Shown: piece by piece, positions 21,155 to 30,859 of the stretch
Layout: every line of letters begins with the position of its first letter
Numbering within the stretch: position 1 is the stretch's first letter
From: Marinobacter sp.
GTDB taxonomy: Bacteria; Pseudomonadota; Gammaproteobacteria; Pseudomonadales; Oleiphilaceae
Reading direction: 5' to 3'
Assembly (NCBI GenBank): GCA_018402255.1
Contig: JAGYIS010000008.1
Coordinates: forward strand, 496,001-560,000
DNA length: 64,000 nucleotides
Made by a program: the position numbers and the translations under genes
Notes under the pieces: generated by a model
Told to the model about the DNA's origin: nothing
The model's input: only the letters and a program-made list of their open reading frames with translations
The model's database searches: none

Positions 21155-21265
21155 CAGGTCTTGGAGGATTAGCTCTCCAAAACCTTGCGTAGCCATGGAT
21201 GGCGGAGCAGAGCGTACATGGATGTATTAACAGCGTGTTTTGGAGAGCTAATCCTCCAAGGCCTG
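21155..21265 (+). repeat. Hairpin element C (cloverleaf family) between convergent nif3-like gene and zapG
   Basis: A 29-bp inverted repeat (21155-21183 with 21237-21265) has one U-G wobble on the plus strand. The core holds GCCA-TGGA-TGGC (21192-21203) and TACA-TGGA-TGTA (21215-21226). In the second hairpin the closing pair is T-A where B has C-G, a compensatory change. The element lies in the gap between convergent genes. Confidence 0.85.
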
Positions 21266-21298
21266 ACTTGGCACCTGAGCACAAGTCAAAGTTCAAAG

Positions 21299-21733
21299 TC
21301 AGGTCGCCCGCTTTTCACCTTTCTTAAGTCCATAATCTTCAGCGAGAGTACCCTGAGCGTCGGGGTCATCCTTCGGTGCGTAATCCCTGGGCGGCTCAGA
21401 CGTCTCATCATTGCCATGCTCAAGGCGCCCTGACGAATCCTGGCCAAGCTCCTCCATCCAGTCTTCATCATTGCAAAGCCGATTCGCACCCCGTGCCATA
21501 TGCTGATTCACATCGCGATAAGCATCATTGAACCGCCTCAGCAAATGCGCAGACTCCATAAAGTGCTCATTCACCTGCGCCTGATAGCGAGTAAACTCAC
21601 TGCGCAACTCCTCAATCTGCTGCTCCGCCCGGCGCTGCCTGAGCGTCGCTCCCTGGCCTGAACGGCCGAAAAACACCCCGATGACCAGGCCCGCCACCAA
21701 CGCGACAACCGCCGCCAGAATCAGGTTTGTCAT
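21299..21733 (-). CDS. zapG: Z-ring associated protein ZapG (YhcB, DUF1043)
   Basis: 144 residues from the ATG at 21733 ('MTNLILAAVVALVAGLVIGVF'); the frame extends upstream but that part is not family-like. One N-terminal membrane helix (about 4-22) is followed by a coiled-coil ('QRRAEQQIEELRSEFTRYQ', about 33-60) and a polar acidic tail, the YhcB pattern. The E. coli protein links cell division and envelope growth. It is divergent from zapE across about 200 bp, the usual arrangement. Confidence 0.88.
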   Translation of the reverse strand: MTNLILAAVVALVAGLVIGVFFGRSGQGATLRQRRAEQQIEELRSEFTRYQAQVNEHFMESAHLLRRFNDAYRDVNQHMARGANRLCNDEDWMEELGQDSSGRLEHGNDETSEPPRDYAPKDDPDAQGTLAEDYGLKKGEKRAT

Positions 21734-21932
21734 ATAAAGTCGTCCTTTAATTGCATGCGAGTGAGCCAATCCTAATTCAACGAGTATAACCCCCCAAGTC
21801 GATTGCGCCCATGCCGAAACACTGCGCCAATCGTCGTATTGCCCCAACAGCCCCGCGGCGTAGCGAAAAAGTGCCAAATAAGCGACAATACCGCGCCCAA
21901 ATCCAACATCACCTAATTTCCGGGAAACCCTG

Positions 21933-23066
21933 ATGACAGCAGCCATGTCCCCTGAAACCGTTGCGAACCTGAGCCCTTGGGAGCGTTATCAAAAGGACCT
22001 CGAACGCCCGGATTTTCACAAGGACCCTGCCCAGGAAGATGCGGTCCGACGCCTTCAGGCACTGTACGACAAACTGGTCGATGCCGAAAGGGAGCGTAAC
22101 AAAGGCCTGATCAAACTCCGCCGAAAACTGAAGAAAGGCAAAGAAACGCCGGTAAAGGGCCTCTACTTCTGGGGCGGCGTGGGCCGCGGCAAGACTTACC
22201 TGATGGATACCTTCTATGAGGCCCTGCCGTTTGACCGCAAAATGCGCGTTCACTTTCACCGCTTTATGCAGCGGGTTCACAACGAGCTCAAGGCGCTAAA
22301 GGGTGAAAAAAATCCGTTGGAGATGGTCGCCAAAAAATTCGCCGATGAAGCCCGGGTAATTTGTTTCGATGAGTTCTTTGTCTCGGATATCGGCGACGCA
22401 ATGATTCTGGCCACATTGATGGACGGTTTGTTTGGTCGGGGTGTCACCCTGGTCTGCACCTCCAACATCGTTCCTGATGGGTTGTATAAAGACGGCCTTC
22501 AGCGGGCCAGATTCCTGCCGGCGATCGAGCTTGTCAAAATCCATACAGACATCGTAAACGTGGATGGTGGTGTTGATTACCGCCTGCGAACTCTTGAACA
22601 GGCAGAGCTTTACCATTGCCCGTTGGATGACCAGGCAGACATCAGCCTGCGCAACAGTTTTGATGCGCTGGCGGTCGAGGCCGGTAAACACAGTCAAAGC
22701 ATGGAAATCAACGGCCGGAAAATTCCGGCCCAGGCCCACGCAGATGACGTCGTCTGGTTTGACTTTAAAGATGTGTGCGACGGGCCCCGTAGCCAGAACG
22801 ATTACATCGAAATGGCTCGCCAGTTCCACGCTATCATCGTCAGTAATGTACCGGTGCTCGGTAAAGATAAAGACGACCAGGCTCGCCGTTTCGTCAACAT
22901 GATTGATGAGTTTTACGACCGCAATGTAAAGGTCATTATCTCGGCAGCCGCGCCCATCACTGAACTCTACTCCGGCGGCCGCCTGAGCTTCGAATTCGAA
23001 CGCACCGAATCCCGATTGCTTGAGATGCAATCCCAGGAATACCTGGAAGCACCGCACAAACCATAG
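21933..23066 (+). CDS. zapE: Cell division protein ZapE (AFG1-like ATPase)
   Basis: 377 residues. Walker A is 'GGVGRGKTYL' (about residue 75), Walker B 'VICFDEFFVSDIGD', and an arginine-rich C-terminal AAA part 'SGGRLSFEFERTESRL' follows. ZapE is a Z-ring-associated ATPase in E. coli and a homologue of mitochondrial Afg1. Met1 (21933) and Met5 (21945) are both possible starts. Confidence 0.92.
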   Translation: MTAAMSPETVANLSPWERYQKDLERPDFHKDPAQEDAVRRLQALYDKLVDAERERNKGLIKLRRKLKKGKETPVKGLYFWGGVGRGKTYLMDTFYEALPFDRKMRVHFHRFMQRVHNELKALKGEKNPLEMVAKKFADEARVICFDEFFVSDIGDAMILATLMDGLFGRGVTLVCTSNIVPDGLYKDGLQRARFLPAIELVKIHTDIVNVDGGVDYRLRTLEQAELYHCPLDDQADISLRNSFDALAVEAGKHSQSMEINGRKIPAQAHADDVVWFDFKDVCDGPRSQNDYIEMARQFHAIIVSNVPVLGKDKDDQARRFVNMIDEFYDRNVKVIISAAAPITELYSGGRLSFEFERTESRLLEMQSQEYLEAPHKP

Positions 23067-23076
23067 AGTCTGGCAC

Positions 23077-23112
23077 AGGGTCTGTCCCCGAACGGGGACT
23101 GACCCTTTTTGA
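23077..23112 (+). terminator. Palindrome of the short GGTCTGNCCCC family with T run, after zapE
   Basis: An imperfect palindrome, 23077-23106, AGGGTC(T/A)GTCCCCG with its complement, begins 11 bp after the zapE stop and is followed by TTTTT. It matches the short REP-like class seen at 40984 and 52591, with one shared substitution in both arms. Hairpin plus T run suits a Rho-independent terminator for zapE. Confidence 0.55.
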
Positions 23113-23193
23113 AGCCAGCTTCCAAACAAAGAAGGTCAGCCCCTGAAGGGTTTGCCCCAAAACCAGAAATCCAGCCAACAGAGAGATCACAAC

Positions 23194-24378
23194 ATGAGCC
23201 AGGACAACGTAGTTATCGTAAGCGGCGTACGCACCCCTATGGGTGGATTCATGGGCAGTCTTGCCCCGGTGTCAGCCCCTGAGTTGGGCGCCATCTCTAT
23301 CGCTGAAGCCGTCAAGCGTGCGGGCCTGCAGCCAGCAGACGTTCAGGAAGTGATCATGGGCAACGTCCTGCCTGCCGGTCTCAAGCAGGGCCCGGCGCGT
23401 CAGGCCATGCGCAAAGCCGGCCTGCCGGACAGCACCGGTGCCACCACCATCAACAAACTTTGTGGCTCAGGCATGAAAGCCACCATGTTCGCCCACGATC
23501 TTATTAAAGCGGGCACAAACGACATCATGGTCGCGGGCGGCATGGAGAGCATGTCCAATGCACCCTACGTGCTGCTGGGTGCGCGTCAGGGCTATCGGAT
23601 GGGGCCTGGCCAGGCACCGCAGGATCACATGTTCCTGGATGGCCTTGAAGACGCGGAAACTGGTCGCCTGATGGGATCGTTTGCCCAGGAAATGGCCGAC
23701 AAGAAAGGCTACACCCGTGAAGAGATGGACCAGTACGCCATCACCTCTCTGACCCGTGCTAAAAAAGCAATTGAAGGCGGCTTGCTGAAAGCAGAGATCA
23801 TCCCGGTCACCGTCAAAACCCGCAAGGGTGACGTGGTGGTTGAAGACGACGAGCAGCCCCATAACGCCAACATTGAGAAAATTCCAACACTGCGTCCGGC
23901 TTTTGCCAAAGACGGCACAGTGACCGCGGCCAATGCATCTTCTATCTCCGACGGCGCCTCCGCCCTGGTGTTGATGCGTGAATCCGAGGCGGTGAAACGC
24001 GGCCTCACGCCAATGGCGCGCATTGTTGCCCACAGCACCCAGTCCCAGCACCCGTCTGAATTCACCTGTGCGCCGGTGGGTGCCATTCAGTCACTGCTTG
24101 AGAAGGCAGGCTGGAACAAAGACGACGTTGATCTGTTTGAAATCAACGAAGCCTTTGCCATGGTTGCCATGATGCCCATCAAAGAGCTTGGCCTGGACCC
24201 GGAAAAAGTCAACATCCACGGCGGCGCCTGCGCTCAGGGCCATCCTGTTGGCTCCACGGGCTCCCGTCTTCTGGTTACCTTGATGCACGCGCTCAAGCAC
24301 TACGGTAAGAAAAAAGGCGTGGCAGCTCTCTGCATTGGTGGTGGTGAAGCCACGGCCATGGCGATCGAGTTGCTGTAA
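23194..24378 (+). CDS. Acetyl-CoA C-acetyltransferase (thiolase)
   Basis: 394 residues from the ATG at 23194 ('MSQDNVVIVSGVRTPMGGF'), with GAGAG upstream; an in-frame ATG at 23152 falls in the intergenic repeat. Active-site residues are visible: acyl Cys90 in 'TINKLCGSGMKA', the 'NEAFAM' motif, and His and Cys in 'GGACAQGHPVGSTG'. It condenses or cleaves acetoacetyl-CoA. Whether it serves PHB synthesis, ketone metabolism or beta-oxidation is not shown by its neighbours. Confidence 0.92.
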   Translation: MSQDNVVIVSGVRTPMGGFMGSLAPVSAPELGAISIAEAVKRAGLQPADVQEVIMGNVLPAGLKQGPARQAMRKAGLPDSTGATTINKLCGSGMKATMFAHDLIKAGTNDIMVAGGMESMSNAPYVLLGARQGYRMGPGQAPQDHMFLDGLEDAETGRLMGSFAQEMADKKGYTREEMDQYAITSLTRAKKAIEGGLLKAEIIPVTVKTRKGDVVVEDDEQPHNANIEKIPTLRPAFAKDGTVTAANASSISDGASALVLMRESEAVKRGLTPMARIVAHSTQSQHPSEFTCAPVGAIQSLLEKAGWNKDDVDLFEINEAFAMVAMMPIKELGLDPEKVNIHGGACAQGHPVGSTGSRLLVTLMHALKHYGKKKGVAALCIGGGEATAMAIELL

Positions 24379-24394
24379 TAGAGTCTGAGTGGTT

Positions 24395-24426
24395 GCACTC
24401 CCGAATCTTGTCTATAGTGAGGGAGT
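24395..24426. terminator. Hairpin after the thiolase gene
   Basis: GCACTCCC and GGGAGTGC form an 8-bp stem with an 18-nt loop just after the thiolase stop. There is no T run, so terminator function is uncertain. Confidence 0.3.
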
Positions 24427-24597
24427 GCGAAAACACGGCAGTGTGGAGAGTGACAGCAAAATCATACTTTTGACTGATCAAAGCCCCCAAAGGGCTTAGC
24501 TATAGTGCAACCATCACGGCACTGTATGCACAGCCGCCAAGAGACCAAACCAGAACAACCGAGCAGCGACTCAGAACAACAACGGAGTAGGCTTCCA

Positions 24598-26505
24598 ATG
24601 ACAAGAAAAACTCAACCGTGGCAGCGCTGGACCAAGTTACCACTTGCCGTCGCCATAGCCGCCGGCGTATCCGCCCCGGCTTCTGCTATTTCCTTTTATG
24701 TGGGTGATGTCGAAGCGCAGTTCAATACCACGCTGACTGCTGGTGTTGGCTGGAGAATGCAAGATCGGGACAAGCGACTGATCGGTCAGGGTAATTTGGG
24801 ACCTGAATACACCCCAGGGCAACCGCTGGAAAATATCGGTGGCTCTACAAACAACTACGACGACGGTAACCTCAATTTCGACAAAGGGGATACCTATTCC
24901 AAAATCGTCTCGGGTAACAGCGAACTGTTCCTGGACTATGCGGTCGATAGTGACGTTTTGTCGCGTGTGGGTGCCCTGGTGCGCGGTCGTTATTGGTATG
25001 ACTTCGAATTAAAAGACGAAGGTCGCGCTACCGATGACGTTGGCCAGCGCCGCGAGCTCAACAGCAAAGCCAAAGATAACGCCTCTGGTGGTGAGATCCT
25101 CGATGCTTACGTGTTTACCGACTGGTACATTGCAGACACACCCATCAGTGCCCGTTACGGCAAGCAGGTTGTAAGCTGGGGTGAAAGCACGTTCATCCAG
25201 GGTGGTATCAACAGCATCAACCCGATCAACGTTCCTGCTTTCCGTGCCCCTGGCTCGCAGTTGAAGGATGCTCTGCTGCCTGTTGAAATGTTCTACGTGT
25301 CGGCAGGTGTTACCGATACAGTCACCGTCGAAGCCTTTGTTCAGGCCGACTGGGAGCCTGTGCGTACCGACGATTGCGGCACCTTCTTTTCGACCAACGA
25401 CTTCGCTGCAGACGGTTGTGGCCCTGTGCTTCTGGCCGGTCAGTTGTCAGACTCACAAGCGTTCCAGCAAGGGTTTATCTCTCCTCGTCTGGCTGACAAG
25501 GAAGCGGACTCCAAAGACCAGTTTGGTGTCGCTGTTCGCTGGTATGTCCCGGCTCTGAACGACTCCGAGTTTGGCTTCTACTACGTCAAGTACAACAGCC
25601 GCCTGCCGTACGTCAGCGGTGTGGTTAACAACCCCGCTTCGCCGGTTGGATCACAGCAGAACAACCCGAACCTGCCGTTCTCCACATTCCCGAGCTATTT
25701 CATTGATTACCCGGAGAACATCAATCTCTACGGTATCAGTGTCGCGACAACCACCCCGGGTGGCTGGTCAGTGGGTGCAGAGTACAGCTTCCGCGATAAC
25801 ATGCCCCTGCAGTGGAACGCCTTTGATCTGCTGTACGGTGGTGCGCAGACCCGTGTTGGCGCTGACGGCAACCAGACTCCTGTGAGCCTGCTCGAGCGTC
25901 AGCGTCTTGCGGAAGCTGGTGGCGCGAGCATAGCGGGACAGACCGTTGAAGGTTATGACACGTTCAAGGTGTCTCAGGCTCAGTTCACTCTGATCAAGTT
26001 CTTTGATCAGGTGATGGGCGCAAGCCGTATGTCTTTCATCACAGAGTTTGGTGCAACTTACGTGCACGGTCTGCCGGATATCTCGGAAGCCCGTTACGGC
26101 CGCTCTGGCACATTTGGTGTAGGAAAGACTCCGTTTGATAGTTTGGGCGGCGCTGATGTCTGCGCAGCGGGCGCAAACATCAACACCAACTACTGCAACA
26201 ACGAAGGCTTCACAACGTCCTTCTCCTGGGGCTACCGTTCGCGTCTGGTGTGGGATTACCCCAACGCCTTTGCTGGCATCAACCTGTCTCCGCAGTTGGC
26301 CTGGAGTCATGACGTAAAAGGTTACGCTCCACAGCCAGGTGGTGCCTTCAACGAAGGCAACAAAGCCATTGGCCTGTCGCTGGAAGCCGTATATCAAAAC
26401 AAGATCACCGGCAACATCGGCTACACAAACTTTTTCGGCGGCAAGCCGTATAACGAGTTGACCGACCGTGATTTCGTGAGTGCTAGCGTTTCCTACTCAT
26501 TCTGA
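24598..26505 (+). CDS. DUF1302 family outer-membrane porin-like protein
   Basis: 635 residues from the ATG at 24598; an upstream frame to 24505 lacks a signal-peptide start. The N terminus has a basic stretch, a hydrophobic core and 'APASAISFYVGD', a signal peptide cleaved near residue 28. The rest is rich in aromatic, alternating beta strands and ends 'VSASVSYSF', with the C-terminal Phe typical of BAM substrates. DUF1302 proteins are predicted outer-membrane barrels often paired with DUF1329 in hydrocarbon, sterol or aromatic degraders. The substrate is unknown. It pairs with the DUF1329 gene 33 bp downstream. Confidence 0.88.
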   Translation: MTRKTQPWQRWTKLPLAVAIAAGVSAPASAISFYVGDVEAQFNTTLTAGVGWRMQDRDKRLIGQGNLGPEYTPGQPLENIGGSTNNYDDGNLNFDKGDTYSKIVSGNSELFLDYAVDSDVLSRVGALVRGRYWYDFELKDEGRATDDVGQRRELNSKAKDNASGGEILDAYVFTDWYIADTPISARYGKQVVSWGESTFIQGGINSINPINVPAFRAPGSQLKDALLPVEMFYVSAGVTDTVTVEAFVQADWEPVRTDDCGTFFSTNDFAADGCGPVLLAGQLSDSQAFQQGFISPRLADKEADSKDQFGVAVRWYVPALNDSEFGFYYVKYNSRLPYVSGVVNNPASPVGSQQNNPNLPFSTFPSYFIDYPENINLYGISVATTTPGGWSVGAEYSFRDNMPLQWNAFDLLYGGAQTRVGADGNQTPVSLLERQRLAEAGGASIAGQTVEGYDTFKVSQAQFTLIKFFDQVMGASRMSFITEFGATYVHGLPDISEARYGRSGTFGVGKTPFDSLGGADVCAAGANINTNYCNNEGFTTSFSWGYRSRLVWDYPNAFAGINLSPQLAWSHDVKGYAPQPGGAFNEGNKAIGLSLEAVYQNKITGNIGYTNFFGGKPYNELTDRDFVSASVSYSF

Positions 26506-26538
26506 TACGGACCGAATTCGTTCAACGAGGTAACTTAA

Positions 26539-27900
26539 ATGAAACTGAACAAGAAACTACTGGCTACAGGCGTACTGGCTGCAAGTCTTTTTGCAGGCCA
26601 GGCCTGGGGCGCGGTTTCTGCGGAAGAAGCAGCAAAACTGGGTAATACCCTGACTCCCATGGGTGCAGAGCGCGCAGGCAACGGCGGAGCGATCCCTGAG
26701 TGGACTGGTGGGCTTACAACGCCACCAGCCGGCTATAAGGGTGATGGTATCTACGTGAATCCGTTCCCTGATGAGCAGCCGAAGTTCGTTATCGATCAGA
26801 GCAACGTTTCGGAATATGAGGATAATCTGTCACCGGGTCAGGTGGCGATGATCCGTCAGTATTCCACGTTCAATATCCCGGTCTATGAGACTCACCGTAC
26901 CGCGGTTTATCCACAAGAGATCATGGATGAGACCGTCAAGAACGCAACCAATGCTGAGTTGATCCAGAACGGAAACGGCATCGGCAACTATGATAATGCC
27001 ACGCCATTCCCGATTCCCCAGAACGGTATCGAGGCAATCTGGAATCACATCACTCGTTATCGTGGCGGCTCTGTCCAGCGTAATGTTGGCCAGGTCACTC
27101 CGACTGCAGGCGGTGACTTCTCGGTGGTGAAATTCCAGGACGAACTTACCTGGAATAGCTATCTCGAAGACTATACTCCGGGTCAGGATGACAACGTGCT
27201 GTTCTTCTTTAAACAGGCGATCACTGGTCCGGCCCGCCTAGCGGGTAACGTACTGTTGGTTCACGAGACACTGGATCAGGTTGCTGAGCCTCGTCGTGCG
27301 TGGATTTACAACGCTGGTCAGCGTCGGGTTCGTCGTGCACCGCAGGTAGCCTATGACGGACCAGGCACCGCAGCGGACGGTATGCGTACTTCTGATAACT
27401 TTGACATGTTCAACGGCGCACCAGATCGCTATAACTGGGAGCTGATCGGCAAGAAAGAGATGTACATCCCATACAACTCCTACAAGTTGGTCGATCGTGG
27501 TCTGAGTTACAGCGACATCGTCAGGCCTGGTCACATCAATCAGGACCTTACTCGTTACGAGCTGCACCGTGTATGGCACGTACGCGCAACCCTGAAAGAC
27601 GGCGAACGCCACGTATATGCTCAGCGCGACTTCTACATTGACGAAGACTCCTGGCAGGCAGCGGTAATCGACCATTACGACGGCCGTGGTGAACTCTGGC
27701 GTGTAGCTGAAGCCCATACCATGCAGTTCTACGATCAGAACGTGCCCTGGTACGCGATTGAAACCCTGTATGACTTGTTGTCTGGTCGTTACTTGGCGCT
27801 GGGCCTGACCAACGAAGAAAACAATCCATACAGCTTTGGTGTTTCCCGTCAGTCTCGGGACTACACACCTGCTGCTCTGCGTCGTGCCGGCACCCGGTAA
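26539..27900 (+). CDS. DUF1329 family periplasmic/outer-membrane-associated protein
   Basis: 453 residues with a signal peptide (cleavage near 'GQAWG-AVSAEE', about residue 24) and the DUF1329 pattern: 'LGNTLTPMGAERAGNGGAIPEW' near residues 33-55, and the later 'AWIYNAGQRRVRRAPQVAYD' that resembles LolA/LolB-like outer-membrane lipoprotein-sorting folds. DUF1302 and DUF1329 genes are found side by side across many proteobacteria and probably act together in export or uptake of a hydrophobic compound. A strong terminator follows. Confidence 0.9.
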   Translation: MKLNKKLLATGVLAASLFAGQAWGAVSAEEAAKLGNTLTPMGAERAGNGGAIPEWTGGLTTPPAGYKGDGIYVNPFPDEQPKFVIDQSNVSEYEDNLSPGQVAMIRQYSTFNIPVYETHRTAVYPQEIMDETVKNATNAELIQNGNGIGNYDNATPFPIPQNGIEAIWNHITRYRGGSVQRNVGQVTPTAGGDFSVVKFQDELTWNSYLEDYTPGQDDNVLFFFKQAITGPARLAGNVLLVHETLDQVAEPRRAWIYNAGQRRVRRAPQVAYDGPGTAADGMRTSDNFDMFNGAPDRYNWELIGKKEMYIPYNSYKLVDRGLSYSDIVRPGHINQDLTRYELHRVWHVRATLKDGERHVYAQRDFYIDEDSWQAAVIDHYDGRGELWRVAEAHTMQFYDQNVPWYAIETLYDLLSGRYLALGLTNEENNPYSFGVSRQSRDYTPAALRRAGTR

Positions 27901-27924
27901 CAAGCAGGCAGTTTAAGTAAAACA

Positions 27925-27956
27925 AACGGCGGACCTTAACGGGTCCGCCGTTTTTT
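27925..27956 (+). terminator. Rho-independent terminator after the DUF1329 gene
   Basis: The stem AACGGCGGACC/GGTCCGCCGTT with a short TTAACG-type loop is followed by TTTTTT (27951-27956), 24 bp after the DUF1329 stop. It separates the DUF1302-DUF1329 pair from the regulator gene. The next 220 bp to 28176 hold no other clear feature. Confidence 0.9.
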
Positions 27957-28175
27957 GTTGGGCAAAACAATAACCTTCGCGTTTAAATTTCGGCACTGAC
28001 AGACTTTTTACACGTCAAATTTTTGCAGCTTACCCCGCCTTTAGTTTAACCTTCCTGTTGGCAACTCATACTAAAGGCGTACCCGAAGCAGGACGCCAAG
28101 CCAGAATGGATAAAAAGAACCATCTTTTTAAATCGATCAGTCTCCCTGACTGATTCGGTTGCAAAGGGGCAGTGC

Positions 28176-30852
28176 GTGAAATCCTATAATGATGGCTGTG
28201 CAGCCAACGACGAGTTTCAGACCGCTAATAACGGGCTTCAACACGGTGAGCTGGTACGTAATCTTCTTGAACACCGGTTACAGATGCCGGCAATTCCGGA
28301 AGACAGGCTCAAGCGCCCGGAACTGGACCAGTTGATACTGAATGCGCTCGCACCCGGAAATCTCCTGTTTATCGAAGCGCCAAGCGGCTATGGCAAAACA
28401 CTGTCGTTGATCAGCGCGATGGCCACCACCAATGATGCTTCTGTGCGTTGGGTGACCCTCAACGCCGGCGATAACGCACCGTCCCGATTCCTCTCCTTAC
28501 TTGAAGCAGCGCTTGGGGTGCCCGACAGCGCACCCCCGAGTGGCGGTACATTTCAGGATTACCTGTCGGTTTTACTCGTCACCCGGGCCAGACGGCAGCC
28601 TGCGCAGAGAGATATTCTGGTATTGGATAACCTGCACAACCTGAGCAACCCGGCCGTGGTTGGGCTTTTGCACCAGCTGACTTCCAGTCTGCCGGAGAGC
28701 CTGACCGTAGTCATGGCTTCACGCCTGCCACTGCCGTTTGAATGCCATACCCTGGAGTTAGATGGCAGCTACCACTCGATCGGCTTGGAACAGCTGGAGT
28801 TTTCCCGTTCCGAAACCTTTGAGTTTTTCCAGCAGGCACGGTCAGAAAGCCTGATTACCAGTGTGTCCATTGATCATTTGTACAACCTCACTGAAGGCTG
28901 GGTAACACCGCTGGCCCTATATCGCCGGGAGTTAGCACGCGGCGGCGAGCGAAAGCCCCTGCACGAAACCGCATCAGTAGAGCGATTTCTGAAAGATTCG
29001 ATACTGGCGCAGTCAGGACCGTCACAGATTAAAAGCTTGCGGGCGATGGCGGAATTGGAGAGCTGCTCGGATGAGCTGTTTCTGGCCTTGGACGGCACAG
29101 TCGCGGAGCAAGGGATGCCGCCTTCGGTCGCCGCAGAGCGCGGTTTGCCGCTCAAACAAGTGCCCGGTCGTGGTCGCTGGTACCGAATGAACCCATTGCT
29201 CAGGGCATGGCTGCAGTCGCCAGCCATGGGTGGTTATGCTACCCGAATGTTGATGGCAAGCCGTTGGTTCAGCCAACGGGAGCAGTTCCCGGAAGCGCTC
29301 AAACATGCCCTGCTTGCAGGTGAGAACGACGAAGTTATCCGGATTGCTTCAGAAGGTACAGAGGCTTTGCTGCTGGGGCAGGACACCGCCTCTTTGCTGA
29401 TTCTGCGCAAAAGCATCCCGGCGCAGTTACTTGAGCGCAGCGCGCGGCTGCGCATTGTCTATAGTTGGGTTCACGCCATTGGCGGTCAGTTTCGCCAGGC
29501 TCGCCAACTACTCGAGTCATTCAGTCCTACCGAGTGGCAAGAGCAGGAGGCCCGAATTTGCGCGTTGAAGGCTTTCATTTTACGGGGCGAGGGGTTTGTC
29601 GAGCCAGCACTCGAAATGGCCGATAAGGCACTGGCGACTGGCGTTCTGTCGACCCAGGCGCAGTTGGTCTCACAGATCGTCCGATCCAGTGCCCTGTGCG
29701 CGGCTGGCCGGTTCCAGGAGGCACGAAATGCCAATCGAACCGCCGCCAAATTGGCCCGAGAGGCAGGCGATTCTGGCTCTGAGGCTTTGGCGGTCTATGC
29801 CCACGCCAGAATCGAGCTGGGCAAGGGCGCTCTTGGTCATGCGGAACAACTGCTCCGGACGGGTCTTGATACCGCCATGCAGGAGCTCAGTCGTCCGGCG
29901 CGCATTGGCGAAACCCGTCTTCAGCTAAACCTGGTGCTGGTGCTCTGGCATAAAGGCCGGCTGAAAGAGGCCGACCGGTTGCTGGTCAATTGCGCGCGCC
30001 ATGCCGAGCAAACCCGGGATCTTGGTTTATTGCTGGCGATGGCATTGAGAGTATTGATGTGTCGGGCACAAGGTAAGCTCGACGACGCCTTTGTCTGGAT
30101 TGGTCGGGCGGAGCGCACCATGCACTCCTGGCAGGTCGATGAAGCACTTTATTTGCCAGTGCTGGAGGCGCTCAAGGCAAGCTGCTGGCTTGCCTGTGGT
30201 CAATCTGAGAGCGCAAGCCAGGCTCTGGACAGGCTGGCACCCTACCGCCAGGACGGCTGCGTGCCTGAGCTTTTCCCGATGATTCCTGGCCTGCTGGACT
30301 GTCTGCAGGTAAGGATCGATCTGGTTAACGGCGACCTGGTGCGTGCCCGGGAGAATCTGTCGGCTGTCTACCGTCGCTATGCCGAGGCGCTGCCTTGGGG
30401 GCTACAGTTGCATGCAGGCTTGCTTGATGCAGTGTTACTGACTGAAGAAAAGGGCTTGCCGGCGGGAAGAAGGCAGTTAGAAGGTGTTATCAGAGACGCG
30501 GCAAAAGAGCACTTCATCAGCCCCTTTGCCGAACTGATGCACGAGCTCCGACCCCTGATGGAAAAGAGCTTCAGAGGTATTGAACCTTGCGACTTTACAA
30601 AGGCGTTGGGCGATTTGTTTGGCATTGAAAAGGCGAAAGCCGATCTTGAGACTCTGGCCGAGCCCATCAGCGAGCGGGAGTTGGGTGTGCTGGAGTTGAT
30701 TGCCAAAGGGCTTTCAAATCAGGAGATCGGCGATAAGCTCCATATCTCACTTGCACACCGTAAAAACCCACGCTCGTCGGATCAACGCCAAGTTGCAGGT
30801 GAAGTCCCGAACCCAAGCGATTGTGCGGGCTCGGGAGTTGGGTTTGTTATAG
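28176..30852 (+). pseudogene. MalT-like LuxR-family (LAL) transcriptional regulator, frameshifted in the HTH
   Basis: A large ATP-binding regulator of the MalT/AlkS (LAL) type. Walker A is 'EAPSGYGKT' (68-76), Walker B 'DILVLDNLHN' (about 147), then a long TPR-like helical region and a C-terminal LuxR helix-turn-helix starting 'ISERELGVLELIAKGLSNQ'. Within the recognition helix, after 'LHISL', one extra base (about G30753) shifts the frame. As read, the protein continues in a wrong frame to a stop at 30947. Removing the base gives 'HTVKTHARRINAKLQVKS' and a stop at 30852, for 891 residues. Target genes are inferred to be the DUF1302-DUF1329 pair upstream. The start is a GTG preceded by AGGGGC. 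Confidence 0.85.
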
Positions 30853-30859
30853 CGAGAAA

